A stretch of DNA of 64,000 nucleotides from Lumbricus terrestris (Eukaryota > Annelida > Clitellata > Crassiclitellata > Lumbricidae), in NCBI GenBank assembly GCA_949752735.1, contig OX457046.1, forward strand, positions 34,419,555-34,483,554, given 5' to 3'. The notes beneath the pieces were generated by a model, which was not told the origin of the DNA, searched no databases, and was given only the letters and a program-made list of their open reading frames with translations. A program made the position numbers and the translations under genes. The stretch's first letter is position 1, and the number at the start of each line of letters is the position of its first letter. Positions 12,501 through 23,168 of this stretch are shown piece by piece.

Positions 12501-15500
12501 TAACAAATGTCAGACTTTGTATTGTTCGTATGCATACTTGTAATAGCGCCTCTTCAAGCTCTCTACTCAGAGGCCCTCCCGACAACAGCGCAGACACTGC
12601 ATTGGAGTTTCGCACCGAAGCGCTGAGCAATTGTTAGTGAAGGACTTGCCCAAGGTCCCTATGTGGCGACTTGAGGTGGATTCGAACCTGCAACCCTCCG
12701 GCTACAATGAACATACCCACTACACCACAGCACCCCACGATATATAGATTGTATAGTATCTTTATATAGGGAAGTTCGAAACCATGAAGTCGAGAATTCC
12801 GATATTCAAGTTCAGTGGACCGACCATCATCAACAGTTTGAGATATACGGCGAATACTGGAAATATTCTTTGGAGTACATGACTGTGGACAGAGCAGCTG
12901 ATCAAACTAACTGTCATCCACAGCCCTGATTATACATGCAAAATACGTGTAAAAAGTAGCAGCATTAAATGAAAAGCAGACCTGGATGGCGAGCCAGTTC
13001 CACATTCGTGTAGTATTCGCCGTTGTCTGGGTTACGATGAAGCAATTGTTCGCAGACGGAAATTGTCTCCTCCTCTTTGTCTTTCATATTCAGAAGCATT
13101 TTGGCTAAAATAATTTCAAGAATAAACTTGTCCAAAATCAAAGTTTCATAGAACTTTACAAATTATGAAATTAACAAACCAGATCAGCAACGTCTAGATT
13201 GAGTCTATGGACTAAAGAAAGAACAAGAATTCTCCGACTACTTAGCGTTGCTCCCATTTCTCAAAAGTTCAACCAGCCCAAAACGATGTTTTCATGTACT
13301 CATGCAAGATTCATTCATTCAGAGCATTTATATAGCGCCCCTTCAAGAAACTACTCAGAGGCGCTCCCAGCCCAACCACGAACAAAGAAAAAAGACATGA
13401 GAGACTTGTAGAACCCAGTCGGATGGACCACAAGTAGAGAGCGAAGCGTAACCGGGAGATTTGACACTGCGCTCAACCTGGACCATATTATTATTATTGT
13501 CAGTTCTGAACATTCTAGTTTTCATTTTATCCTAACATTGAAAACAACTCTGAGTAATGACTGTGGACACTAACTACGTTCACTCAAAAAATCATCACCA
13601 AACATGGAAATACTTTCAAACATGATCGCCAAGACAAACCTTCCCTAGACTATAACCCCAAGATAAACAACAAAAGACACGCCAACAAGGACGTGTAAAT
13701 CAACCACAGGAATCAGAAACTGCTTTGCTCTAACTTTCATTTACCTCTGATCTCCTGCACAGCTAACTTATCCACGATTTGACTCTCATACGTTGCGAGA
13801 TGCTGCAGTGCCTCCGTCTCAAGGCCTGCTTCACGCATCACGAAGTTCTGGTAGAGAAGCACCTCACTGTGTTCAAAGTCAAACTGCTTCACCTGCAAAA
13901 AAACAATTTGTGGACTGTGTCATTTATTACCTGCATGCCTCATTTCTTCCATTTACTCCTATTTTCTGCATTCCACTGTTGGAATTTTTCTAGTCTCACC
14001 ATCTTGACTCATATGGGGCTACCCCGGGCTAGCAGAACCTGCCCATTTCTGGTTGACCCATTTTGAGGAACCACATGATGCGCTCAAGAGTGTGCTATTG
14101 ATATTATTTATACAATGTATATAATTTTTCGTGTTTTACTCGCTTTGATTTATGGTTGATTTCTCAGAATAAACTAATTTTTGATTTTATTTAAAGCATT
14201 AACAGTAAAAGTAACAAATAGACGGGTGGCTCTGATAGATGTGTAAGTCTTCATCAATAAAACAGTTCATTTCCCAAAGGACTGCTGCTACCATTGGTTA
14301 AAATGTTAACCCATTAGCAACCGAGGGTTTAGGATTTCCCATACCATTTACTACACTTTGGGTTAAACACAATGCAAACAGAATATAAACAATTAATATA
14401 TATATATATAATATATTTTATATATATATAAAACTCTAGTCAGAAATCCAAGGATATGACTCTCAAACAGGAGTGCCTCTGAGTAGCCTACTTTGACGGA
14501 GGTACTACATACAATACATCCACCGTAGTAACCCGACTAACCGGGTATGTTTTTCGAAATTCTTCCAGTGTCTTGAGCGCCATGTCGTAGTCCTTAAGCA
14601 GATGAAAAGCAACCGCATGGGTGATCCAGGACGCCCTCAGACCCGGCTGAAGCAACAATATCTTGCCCCTTGTTTTCTAATAACAACACACATAAACAAC
14701 TCACATTCAAATTAAGAATTCAGTCAGTTCTATATTCGAACGCTGGTGCCCAGGCAGTCCCATACTCTCGGGCAAAAAGTAAGAAAGTTCACAAGACGAG
14801 AAGGTTTGAGTAGAAAAATTAATTCTCGTTTCTGAGAAAACATATCTGTGAATCCAACATCTATAGGAATCTTGATTACAATTCTGATGTATTTAATCAG
14901 CCAACAAATGTGACGCAGGGGCTCGAAACCCGTCGTTTGTCGCTTCCTAGATTTTGCGCTAGACGCCGAAATAGGCGAGAGGGGTAAAGAATGCAGTTTA
15001 TTCTTCAATTCAGTATATGACTGTGAATTCGCCCTAATTTGCGAAGTAGTGAACCGATTTTGATGCCGTTTGGGTTATCTGATTCAGAATATATGCCTGT
15101 AAGGCCTAGAAAAATTTCAGAATAATAGCTTAGTGCATTCACTAGACTTGGATGACACGAATATTCAGTAACTTTTTATTTTATTTTTTTACTATAAACT
15201 AATGAAAGAATCAAACGAGCACAACTTTTGTTAGAAAAAAGATAATTTCATTGTGTTAAAAGCATTTTAGAGCATGGTCATTGTAGCATATGACTAAATC
15301 AAAAGGTCGAAAGCCGACATGTGACGGGTTTTGAACCCCTGTGTCACAAATGCTCTCAGTGTAGATCACGGTTCGTTGTTCCGTGTTTGCATAACTTGAA
15401 GAATACGCTCCTTTTCAACAAAGACTTAACGCTGTCCATGGAGAGATTAAAGTTCTGCGAACACACAACCTCTTTCCAGCATCATAATCATCGAATTGAA

Positions 15501-18500
15501 AGCAACATCTTCAGCTTCATCAGCTCAGTCATCTTCAAATCATCATCATCAATTCATCATCGGCATCATCATCACCATCACTGCCGCCGTCACCACTACC
15601 ATCATCGTCATCATCATGAATGTCATTGACATGCTTTTGCTTCAAACTTTACCAATAGTTCGGTCCTAACCCTTCATTCTATGGACTTATATAGCGCCAC
15701 TCAAAAAACCTACTAAGGAGAGCTCCCAGCCCAGCCACGGCAAAAGAAGAAAGATTGAGAGATCTATAAAGACCAACCAGGAAGCCGTCAAAGTCTCTCG
15801 TGTGCACCTGAAGCACAGATAAATCTCGAAGAATCTCCAGATTGTTCTGCAACGTACAACGATCAGATTCCTATGAAATGCTCAGAAAATTAATAAAATC
15901 AAAAGAACATTTAAACATATGCGAAAAATCAACAAACACGCACAACATACATGAAAGTTATTTCTTACGGCCATTTATCAGAAAAATAAATCAGAAAAAT
16001 TATGTTCTACGCAATTCATTCGTTATTCGTTTATTACTAGAATTTTTATATAACGCCTCTTCAAGGGAACTGCTCAATAATCATACGACAAAAAAAACTT
16101 GTAGACTAACTTATCAAAAAGCAGTTCATGTAAAAATGAATTGACACAAAAGCGATTATATCATTTTTAAAGTATTGATAATATATAAACTTAAAATAAT
16201 GTCACCCATATTACTCCAATCCTGCTTGTTAACAAAACCAATAGTCAACTTCATGAAGCAAGGATTGCAAACTACTCTTCAGTCTTGCTTTCACATCGAG
16301 TGTAACAAAATGACTTACGTTGTCACGGTTTAACGCCAGTTTGTAGCCCTTAATGGCTTCCTCGTATTTCCGGTCGTTTTTATGCAGAATTGCATATGCC
16401 TGCCAACCTGATGAAATTAGTCAAGGACGTATCCCCAAACGTACATCTTAGCGGAGTCATCTACGAGCTTGATGAATTTACATTTATTATGCATGTGTGC
16501 AACTGTGCATGTATGTATGCATTGACTCCCTGCAAGCTATGTATATAGCAACATTCAAGATACTTTTCCTTTTGCTTGGCAGGCAATTGCAAGAAATAGT
16601 ATAATTACCCCTACCTTCGTTCCTCCCCCTCAAAGTCCGACTCACACCTCACCGCGGTGAGGGGGTGAACAACTAAGTAGGAGATTGCCTGCTGAGGCTA
16701 TGCCAGCAGTGGTGAAAGTCTCTGACTGAAGTACCACCTTGGGCGCTTCACGAGTTGGACAGGCTCAGCAGGAACTCCGAAATGGTTGGCCAACGTGAGC
16801 GGCAGGTCTTGGGCAGCAGCAAGGCCTTAGTAGACATGGCTTAGTATGCATTGACTCCCTGCAAGCTATGTATATAGCAACATTCAAGATACTTTTCCTT
16901 TTGCTTGGCAGGCAATTGCAAGAAATAGTATAATTACCCCTACCTACGATTTCATTATTTGTCAAGTCAACTAATGCAAACATGTGAGGTACACAAGAAA
17001 ATTACAACTGCCATGCTGGCTAATGCAATCACGTCAAAATTACAGCACCACAGCAACCTTGAACGGGTGCTACATAAATTGCCGCAATGAATTTGTTGTA
17101 ACCAAAGGATACAGACAATGCTTGCAAGGTTTTTGCGTAAACCTTTGTCTACGGCGCTGTAGGCCTCTGCTTTCTTGCCGAGGCTGGAAAGCAACAGCCC
17201 CTTCATCGCCAAAGTCTCTGAAATGCACGTTCCAACAGAATTTCAAGAATCTGACACTAATTATATCTCATCACTGCAAGCAACAGAACAACGCAGTCAA
17301 TCCGATCAACTTCATTCGATACATCACCCGCACTGGCTAATTTTCATCTGACTTCAATTTCTATCACAAATTTGTATAGCACCATTTCAACAAAAAATGA
17401 CTACTGTGTAATCGTTACAGTACGTTAATAATCACTGCAGATCTTCAGAAGCCCCAGAAAGACACTTTATCTGCACTACTGTTAATAATTATAATATGTA
17501 GCAACCAGCCTTGAATATCCCTCAAATCTCTCTGCTCAGGTATTCTCTTGGTCTTTATTTTATCGTACTGGAAGCACTTCTGAAACACTTTTGCTGAGAG
17601 AAGCGCTCTATATTCATATTATAAAGTCCTATTCATTCATTCCTTCATTCATTCACTCATTAATTCATTCACTCATTCATTCATTCGTTCATTCATTCAT
17701 TTACTCACTCATTCCCTCACTCACTCATTCATTCATTCATTCACAATACAGTATTTCCTACTGCAACAGCATTTCAGAAGCACTCCCAGTGCAAGTTAAT
17801 CTGAAAGGTTCCAAGGTGAGACAAAGAGGAAAGACACAGAGAGATGCCACCAGACTAAAGGATGAGGCAGCACAGAATAAAGGAAGTCCATCTATTGAGA
17901 GAGAGACCCATGCAGGCAAGAGACCCGGATTTAGCCACCATGGACCTAACACATCTGGGGAAACAAGGAGGTCAAGGAACTGAGAGGATGCAGTGACGTG
18001 GCAGAGAAGGGACGAAGAAATTGACAACAAAGATATTATGTTTTAAAAAATGCGTTAGATTTGAACTACACGAGGAAACAAAGACAAAGCCAATCCAATT
18101 AGAAACACCTTTAACTTAACACCAGCACTCGTCAACAGGCTGGCGCTTGGTTTTCGAGTGGTGTTACAGAAATTTGGAGATTACGATTACAAGTAGAAAA
18201 AAACTGTGCAAACCTCCGTGGTCGGAAAAGCTTGGATTGGAAAGAATTTGCTTCGCAAACTTCAATCCATTTTTATATTGCTTCAGTTCGTAGCATTTCT
18301 ACAACACAACCGAGCTTTACTTGTCACGTCTGCTGTAATATATGCAAATGTTTATGCGAGCGTTGTCTGTATAATGCAAGCATTTGTATCTAAGCAAGTA
18401 TGCAAGTAAATATGTAAGCAAGTGTGTAAGCGAGCAAGCATGTGTGTAAACAAGTATGGTCCCTTTTGCCCGCTCCACGACAATGCAGAGCCGGTCCTTC

Positions 18501-20829
18501 TCTGCAGTTGGTCCAACAACCTGGAACGGGCTTCCCATGACTATGCAACACCTCCCAAACTGTCCCTCAGTCTTCTCAACTGTTGAAGACTGCCTTTTTT
18601 GCTTGACCTGGGCCCGGAGCACACTTGAATAGTTATCTTGAAGGGGCGGTACATAAATTCTGATTGATTGATTGATATCTATTCTCTTCAATGACGCCAC
18701 TCCTCTCTGTGTGATATCTGATATCTATTAAGTATCCCAAAACAAAGTTTCACATTATAACCAATCGCTGTTTTATCCTGTACTTGGGAACCTGTTAGCG
18801 AAACTTTGGTCCCTTAACCCTGCGAGTACCAGTGGGGTCAAAAATGACCCCAAGCCCACTTTGACTGTACACTGCGCAAAATCTGTTCGTGCAAATTTAT
18901 TTAATATTTGTGACTTTCAAGATGTACCTAGTCTCTATCGAAATATAAATTAATATTTCCCTTTTTTATCACCAGAGGGCGCTGGCAATCTTTTATAGCA
19001 TTGAGTACCAGTGGGGTCATTTTTGACCCCAATAGCTTTTTGGAATACTTTCAATGGTATCCTTTGAAATAATTCATAATAATAATTTATAAATCCTTTC
19101 TATAGTATTATCTGAAGAAAATCTGTGTTAGATAATAATTTATATACATATTTATCCAAACAAATCACCACAATTACGAAGCCCAACAGAAAGGAACTTC
19201 CGACTCATTTTGTTACCACAAAAGGTCGCGAAGCCCTCACTTCCATTTTTGGCTTCCATGACGATGCAGCACCGGTGTCGTACTGTCCAAAGAAAGGAAA
19301 AGTTGTAGTCCTGCACAGCAGCATGCACAGTCAGGTAGAGATAAACAACAATATTCCATCAAAGAAGCCAATCATTATTTTGGACTACAATTCATCGAAG
19401 GGTGGAGTAGACACCGCTGATCAGATGCTGAGAATGTACACGATGTCGTCTCCAACCCTGTCGAAAAAACGTGCACGATGTTCCATTTGTCCAGGGGAAA
19501 GGGATAAAAAGGCCAGCATAATCTGTGCAGCCTGTACATGCAATGTGTGCAAGGAACATGCCCAGTATACATGCATGAACTGTAAACTGTAACTGCAATG
19601 ACCGGATATTTTCTATGTTAGTTTTGGACATTGAACACTCGAACACTTTGAACATTAAAACATACCTATAACTATGAAAAATGTAATTCATTTCAACAGC
19701 CAAAACATGTTCCAATTGCTTTACTACTATTTGTTTTTTGGCAATTAACAAAAATGCAAAAAACAAGGAATTTATCGAAAAAATTGTGTTGGGGTCATTT
19801 TTGACCCCACTGGTACTCAGTGTATCAAAAAAATTCTGGTAATCTGAGGGTTAAAAGTGTTAATTCCTATGTCTTTAGTTTTTTTAAATTGTTTACTATA
19901 AGTTGATAGCTTGCCATATGAAGAAATAAAATTCGTGGTTATGTGCTTATTCACAATAATATTGTAATGTTTGTTTGTTTGTATGTACGTAAGCACGTCG
20001 TATATGTGTGTATACATGCATGCATACATGTAATGAAATATAAATCCCAGAGAATTTATCAAAACATACAAAAGTCACATCAGCGAGACCAGCTTATTCA
20101 CTGACACTATACCAAATCAAGTCTGGAATAGCCAGAGCTGCCTTTCGTTTCGGTGCCAAACCTGTCAAAATCTCGGAGGTCAAGCCGAGGAGACAGCGCG
20201 GTGCTACGGTGGTTGTCGGTGATGATGGTTGTCGTGCAGTTGAACTGGATTAGAATCGAGATAGGGCAGCTTGAAGAGTTTGGTTCTGGTGACTTGAAAG
20301 CAGGGGGTTATGTGGTGATGTTTGGAGTTTTGATGACTGCACGGGCAAGAGAGTTCTGGACCGTTTCCAGGCATTTCATTTGAGAAGAATCGATGTTGTG
20401 AAATAAAGAATCGCAGTAGTCGAGTTTGGAGTGAACGAGTGAGGAGGTTATTGTACAGGCGGTCTTGCAATCGAGTATTGGGCGCAATCGACGAAGGTCA
20501 CGGATGTGCATGTAGCATCTATGCGAGATAGCTGAGTAATGTGGTCGGAAAAAGTAAGTTTTTTTATCGAAAATGTAGGCTATGTATGTATGCACGCATG
20601 TATGTAGGTATGCATGCATGGAGACCTATGTATGTCAGAACTTTATGTATGCATGTATGTATGTATAAGTGGACACCAACAAAGCACTTTTGAGAATATT
20701 TTCAAGGCCGAAGGATCGTGATTTTGTGACCGACTATAATAATGTAATTCTTACCACTAATCGCTTAAACAGAGCATTTTCTTTCGGCGGCAGTTGCTGA
20801 CCGCATGATTGCAGTGATTTAACAACCAT
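1..20829 (-). CDS. NAA15: N-alpha-acetyltransferase 15, NatA auxiliary subunit (3' end beyond window)
   Basis: NAA15 scaffolds and anchors the NatA complex (with catalytic NAA10) at the ribosome for co-translational N-terminal acetylation. I read 20 exons, 5' to 3': 20829-20755, 18298-18214, 17217-17113, 16407-16319, 15846-15778, 14676-14542, 13892-13745, 13104-12982, 11895-11800, 10991-10885, 8431-8359, 7971-7799, 6908-6756, 5794-5666, 4575-4426, 3223-3160, 2667-2480, 1319-1211, 779-681, 134-1. All phases fit, giving 768 codons without a stop; human NAA15 is 866 residues, so roughly the last 100 are missing. Family landmarks are [12 protein letters not shown] at the N terminus, TPR-like helices ([33 protein letters not shown]), [19 protein letters not shown], the motif EMQCMWF, and the Lys/Glu-rich segment [20 protein letters not shown]. 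The start is the first ATG of the conserved first exon. Exon 5 adds two Asn relative to human. Intron 11 seems to use a GC donor. Confidence 0.95.
150..205. repeat. (GTAT)n/(GCAT)n tetranucleotide tract
   Basis: ATGCATGC/ATGTATGT run. Similar tracts occur at 20580-20665, 62590-62690 and 63905-63975. Confidence 0.9.
849..919. mobile_element. 71-bp TTAA-flanked mini-MITE
   Basis: TTAA lies on both sides (845-848, 920-923), with ends TCTTTTACCTGTT and (inverted) CCCTTTACCTGTT. It is almost identical to 4705-4775. Its size and TTAA targeting suggest a piggyBac-mobilised MITE. Confidence 0.7.
1711..1915. mobile_element. hAT-type MITE, family 1 copy
   Basis: Ends CAGGGCT...AGCCCTG with an 8-bp direct duplication GGCACAGG (1703-1710, 1916-1923). 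The interior repeats AACTGCACA motifs near both ends. Related copies are at 26904-27103, 37511-37705 and 37933-38106. No coding capacity. In NAA15 intron 17. Confidence 0.85.
2314..2402 (+). repeat. Short SINE-tail repeat (GGCGCTATATAAAT...GAATGAAT), most abundant family
   Basis: Consensus GTCGGGAGCGCTTCTGAGTAG, then CTTGAAGGGGCGCTATATAA and an (ATGA)n end. Other copies: 6379-6448 (+), 7468-7522 (-), 11606-11673 (+), 13310-13385 (-), 15672-15745 (-), 16017-16075 (-), 18604-18674 (+), 25164-25265 (-), 26016-26089 (+), 26166-26248 (+), 28389-28445 (-), 28672-28734 (+), 30985-31065 (+), 43405-43477 (+), 47913-47969 (+), 54643-54736 (+), 57913-57985 (-), 62893-62958 (+), 63652-63712 (-). The same tail ends the GGTGTAGTGG SINEs. 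Confidence 0.8.
3396..3439. repeat. Scrap of NAA15 exon 15
   Basis: 44 nt with 38 identities to 4431-4474 inside exon 15 (the codons for ...[12 protein letters not shown] on the minus strand). It lacks splice sites and the rest of the exon. It lies in the downstream intron, beyond a retroelement. Confidence 0.65.
3470..4352 (+). mobile_element. Non-autonomous retroelement with ACCCGGCGTTGCCCGGG head
   Basis: Begins TAGCTGAATAACCCGGCG-TTGCCCGGG, a GC hairpin that I recall at the start of widespread animal retroelement repeats. It ends GGACAAACTTTGAGTTTTAT, which resembles RTE/Penelope-type 3' ends. No coding frame. It lies in NAA15 intron 15 between exon 15 and a duplicated exon scrap. Class assignment is uncertain. 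Confidence 0.5.
4627..4700. mobile_element. 74-bp TTAA-flanked mini-MITE, left of a tandem pair
   Basis: TTAA (4623-4626 and 4701-4704) brackets ends CCCTTTCCCGCCGG and (inverted) CCCTTTTCCCCGG. It shares its right TTAA with the next element. In NAA15 intron 14. Confidence 0.65.
4705..4775. mobile_element. 71-bp TTAA-flanked mini-MITE, right of a tandem pair
   Basis: Near-identical to 849-919 (CGAGAATATCC(G/A)CTGAAAAC in the middle), flanked by TTAA at 4701-4704 and 4776-4779. Confidence 0.7.
5317..5652. repeat. 22-bp minisatellite, about 15 copies
   Basis: Unit AACCTTTCGCTACTCCTAGGTC (22 nt), variants differing at 1-3 positions. It ends about 14 nt from the splice donor of NAA15 exon 14, so the repeat is the start of that intron. 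Confidence 0.9.
5834..6055 (+). mobile_element. tRNA-derived SINE (GGTGTAGTGG head), near full-length
   Basis: Head GGGGCGCGGTGGTGTAGTGG with B box AAGTTCGAATC; then TAGGGACCTTGGGCAAGTCC, TCGCAATTGCTCAGCGC and a 3' end GAGCGCTAT-GACAAGTGCACATACA. In NAA15 intron 13. Other copies: 12530-12737 (-), 29139-29275 (+, 3'-truncated), 31222-31446 (-), 38840-39045 (-), 40728-40880 (+, 5'-truncated). Confidence 0.8.
8681..10497. mobile_element. 1.8-kb hAT-like element, non-coding
   Basis: Terminal inverted repeats CAGGGGCTTCTATCCC at both ends and an 8-bp duplication CTGCAATG (8673-8680, 10498-10505). The first roughly 65 bp are repeated at about 8850-8920. A second element (9082-9356) is nested inside. 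No transposase frame was found. In NAA15 intron 10. A degenerate small relative lies at about 33662-33848. Confidence 0.85.
9082..9356. mobile_element. hAT-type MITE nested in the 8681-10497 element
   Basis: Ends CAGTGGCGGCGCTAGGA and TCCTGGCGCCGCCACTG, with 8-bp duplication CTAGGCCT (9074-9081, 9357-9364). The interior has two units of GATGACTAAAAAAAAGGTCG-TCAGAAATTTT, a body shared with the elements at 27538, 34593 and 34922. Confidence 0.9.
12530..12737 (-). mobile_element. tRNA-derived SINE (GGTGTAGTGG family)
   Basis: Reverse-strand copy with GGATTCGAACC B-box complement, GGACTTGCCCAAGGTCCC and TAATAGCGCCTCTTCAAGC. In NAA15 intron 8. Confidence 0.75.
15538..15617. repeat. (CAT)n/(CAC)n trinucleotide tract
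   Basis: CATCATCAT/CACCAC run giving a spurious poly-His frame. Similar tracts are at 1529-1557 and 40045-40096. Confidence 0.9.
16515..16616. repeat. 102-bp direct repeat, left copy
   Basis: Identical as far as I can read to 16844-16945, from GTATGCATTGACTCCCTGCA to ATTACCCCTACCT. The copies bracket a 227-bp unrelated GC-richer segment in NAA15 intron 3. Confidence 0.88.
16844..16945. repeat. 102-bp direct repeat, right copy
   Basis: Right copy of the pair described at 16515-16616. Confidence 0.88.
17632..17745. repeat. (ATTC)n microsatellite
   Basis: ATTC/ACTC tetramers, the expanded tail of a SINE-tail copy. In NAA15 intron 2. Confidence 0.9.
18818..19850 (+). mobile_element. Internally deleted piggyBac element with TTAA duplications
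   Basis: TTAA occurs at both ends (18814-18817 and 19851-19854). Termini begin CCCTGCGAGTACC and, reading inward from the right, CCCTCAGATTACC. Both ends carry the subterminal palindrome GGGGTCAAAAATGACCCC preceded by GTACCAGT, and a third copy lies at about 19003-19030. It retains only a transposase C-terminal piece. It sits in NAA15 intron 1. Confidence 0.85.
19125..19592 (+). pseudogene. piggyBac transposase remnant: end of catalytic region joined to Cys-rich domain
   Basis: The open frame reads [11 protein letters not shown], then [20 protein letters not shown], the conserved block of piggyBac/PGBD transposases. It runs within a few residues into [16 protein letters not shown] and further Cys pairs, the C-terminal Cys-rich DNA-binding domain. 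The segment of roughly 100 residues normally between them is missing, yet the frame is kept. The N-terminal half, with the first catalytic Asp residues, is also absent. It cannot be an active transposase. Confidence 0.8.
20204..20600 (-). pseudogene. LINE reverse-transcriptase C-terminal fragment
   Basis: Two overlapping minus-strand frames give [48 protein letters not shown] and a following HHHITPCF. This is the thumb/C-terminal signature of CR1/Jockey-type reverse transcriptases (SKLDYCNSL...VQN.AAR). A frameshift separates the parts and no other domain remains. It lies in NAA15 intron 1. Confidence 0.75.
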
Positions 20830-21589
20830 TTTGTAAAATTTATCTTCCACAGCGGAAAGGAGGCACGTGTTTAAGTATATTACTTCTGTTACTCGCGGCC
20901 TTCTCTAATATTTTATTCATTAGGCCTACGCATGCGCTGAATGCCAGAGCAAGTAAGTAGGACATAAATAGATTTGCCTCGGTCGAAAAAACCTATGGTC
21001 TCGAAACGATTTCTGAAATAGGTTCTCATTTCAAGTAGCTTTGTGGGATAACTATTAAAGTGACGTAATAGCTTTTAAAATCTACTGAGTTTTCAGCAAT
21101 GGTGCAATACATTGAAACGTTCATAACAATTATGGCCGACATTCGTAATCGTAATCTCGAGACTTCTACAGCGCCCCCAAAAGCCAAGTCGCGGGAACCA
21201 GCTTATTCTCAGGCACTCAATCAAAACAAAATCGATAGGCAGCGGGTCAAGTCCGGAGAGTCAGGCAGGCGGCAGATAGATGGACGGCTAAGGTGGGTGA
21301 TGTTTAGAGTTGAAATGGCGAGGGATGTGCGGAGAAGAGGAAGGACATTGAGCATGCAAGACCTTCGACGCAGAAAAGAAAAGTGAAGGCAGGCCTATGT
21401 CAATGTTACACTTTAAATTTTTATAGCAATCCTTTGGGAAACATCAGCGCAATAATCAGACATTAAGTTGTAGACTTTGTGGAACGATTTGGATGACAGC
21501 ACTGTATCGGTGAACACAAAGGAAGATATAAAATTGTGCTATTAAGCTTTCCAAGTTAATTTGCAGCGGTTCTAACACAGACTTCTAAA
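20830..21589. promoter_or_regulatory. Upstream region of NAA15, facing BABAM1
   Basis: This gene-free stretch lies just 5' of the NAA15 start and is the NAA15-proximal half of a divergent promoter region. It includes an NRF1-type site at 20929-20937. A piece of an interspersed repeat (about 21140-21370) shares the string AAATCGATAGGCAG(C/A)GGGTC and following sequence with the reverse complement of 41150-41240. Confidence 0.4.
20929..20937. promoter_or_regulatory. NRF1-like palindromic site
   Basis: CGCATGCGC matches the core of the NRF1 consensus (GCGCATGCGC). It sits about 100 bp upstream of the NAA15 ATG on the side facing BABAM1. NRF1 sites are typical of TATA-less housekeeping and bidirectional promoters; binding here is inferred. 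Confidence 0.4.
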
Positions 21590-22948
21590 TAGACCTGGGA
21601 GTCGACCCCAATAAGTCGACCCCAGTCGACTTGGTCATCCCAAGTCGGGTCGGGTCGTTTCTACTCACCGCAACTGACCCCAAGTCGAATTTTGTAGAGA
21701 GAAGTCACTTGAAGTTGTTTTTACCATAAGTCGACTTAAACCGACTTGAGAAAAAACATAGCTAGGCTATATTTGTCACTTCAAACCTATGATCTGAAAC
21801 CAGGACAAAATTTAAGCAGCTTTTGTAGTGTGTTTACAAGAATGAATTAGGCCTTTGCTAAACAGAGACTTAGCCTGTTTATTAATTTACCGGTAGGCTA
21901 TCGTGCAGACTGCCGTCTACCGCTCTATCATCTATTCATATAAATTGTTATTCTATAATGCATAAGTGTGATGTTTGAGCATATATTATATGCTCAAACG
22001 TCACGCTTAGGCATGCGCTTTATTAAAATGGTGAAACAAAATGTGTTTACCAAAATACTAGCACGTGTGCTTATCAAGACATGAACATGAGCAAATCAGT
22101 GAACTTCTATCGGTCAGTGACTTCGGCGCAAAGAAAGCTGGATCTACAAGGCCTTCTATAATGGATCGATAATTAATTTGGCGCTATAGGATACTTTGGT
22201 GCGCAGTTGTCTGCAGACGGAAAACTATATTGTATGGCGAATTGGACAATGATAAACCTTGATGTCAGTGAGTAGGCCTAGCCTACTAGTAGTAGCCAAC
22301 TGTAGGATAACGCACTTGCAATGCTATTTGCTCAGTCGCGGAGTGATATTAGTGGCCGAATAATTACGAAAACATGATTAAAAATTAGGCCTATCATAAC
22401 ACGCCATTCAGTGCAACCAGTCCGCGGTCCCCCATTTTATCTTAGACCTTGCGCGTTTTACAGATTTATTTAATATTAATATTAATAAAATAATAATAAT
22501 ATTAATGAGTGTAATCTGAATAATCAGAGACAATGGACAAGCTAAAATTCATAGGCCTAATAATTTTCCGTCGCATTGTCTAGGCTACTAGATGGCCCAA
22601 AGTATAACAAAACTATTCAAACTGAAACACAGACACCCTGAAATGGGCTTAATAAAACTTTAACAATTTCATGCATTAAGTGTTGAGGCCTCATACTCAT
22701 TGGTAGGCCTATATGAAATCAATACTTGCCAGTCAAAATTGGCTTGACTTTTTACATTATTAGCCGTAGCCTACTTAGATTAATGGTTATTACCATGTCA
22801 GAAGTCGACTTCAAGTCGGAAGTCGTTTGTTTTTCTGCCAAGTCGGGTCAAGTCGTTTTGACTCCAAGAAGTCGACTTCAAGTCGACCTCAAGTCACTTT
22901 AGGGTCAAGTGGGGTCAGATTAACCGACCAAAGTCACTCCCAGGTCTA
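21590..22948. mobile_element. 1.36-kb hAT-like element between NAA15 and BABAM1
   Basis: Inverted termini TAGACCTGGGAGT and 8-bp duplication CTTCTAAA (21582-21589, 22949-22956). Both ends carry clusters of AGTCGAC/AAGTCGACTT (at least eight per end, in both orientations), likely transposase-binding subterminal repeats. The AT-rich centre has no open frame of note. It fills most of the divergent promoter interval. Confidence 0.88.
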
Positions 22949-23168
22949 CTTCTAAACCACTTAAACCCTGTTTTTATATTGATATGTTATTCGTTGAAGA
23001 AAAATAATTATTAATTGGCGATGGCTGCAGATTAAGCAAGCGGTATGTAATTTCTAACGGACTGTGTCATCAGTGAAATAACCTCTTTGGTGTAGTTTAG
23101 CCGGAAGTTGATACTTAGCCAAGGATTTTATATTAACTTTCATAATAATAAGGAATATTATATTAAAA

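Noticed and set aside
15321..15629. Poly-His open frame
   Set aside because: Artefact of a CAT/CAC trinucleotide tract.
17591..17983. 130-codon open frame ([10 protein letters not shown]...)
   Set aside because: The first half is an (ATTC)n tract and the rest is SINE-like repeat; no domain or splice context.
18317..18700. 127-codon minus-strand frame
   Set aside because: It overlaps the SINE tail and low-complexity sequence; it reads no conserved protein and does not join NAA15 exon 2.
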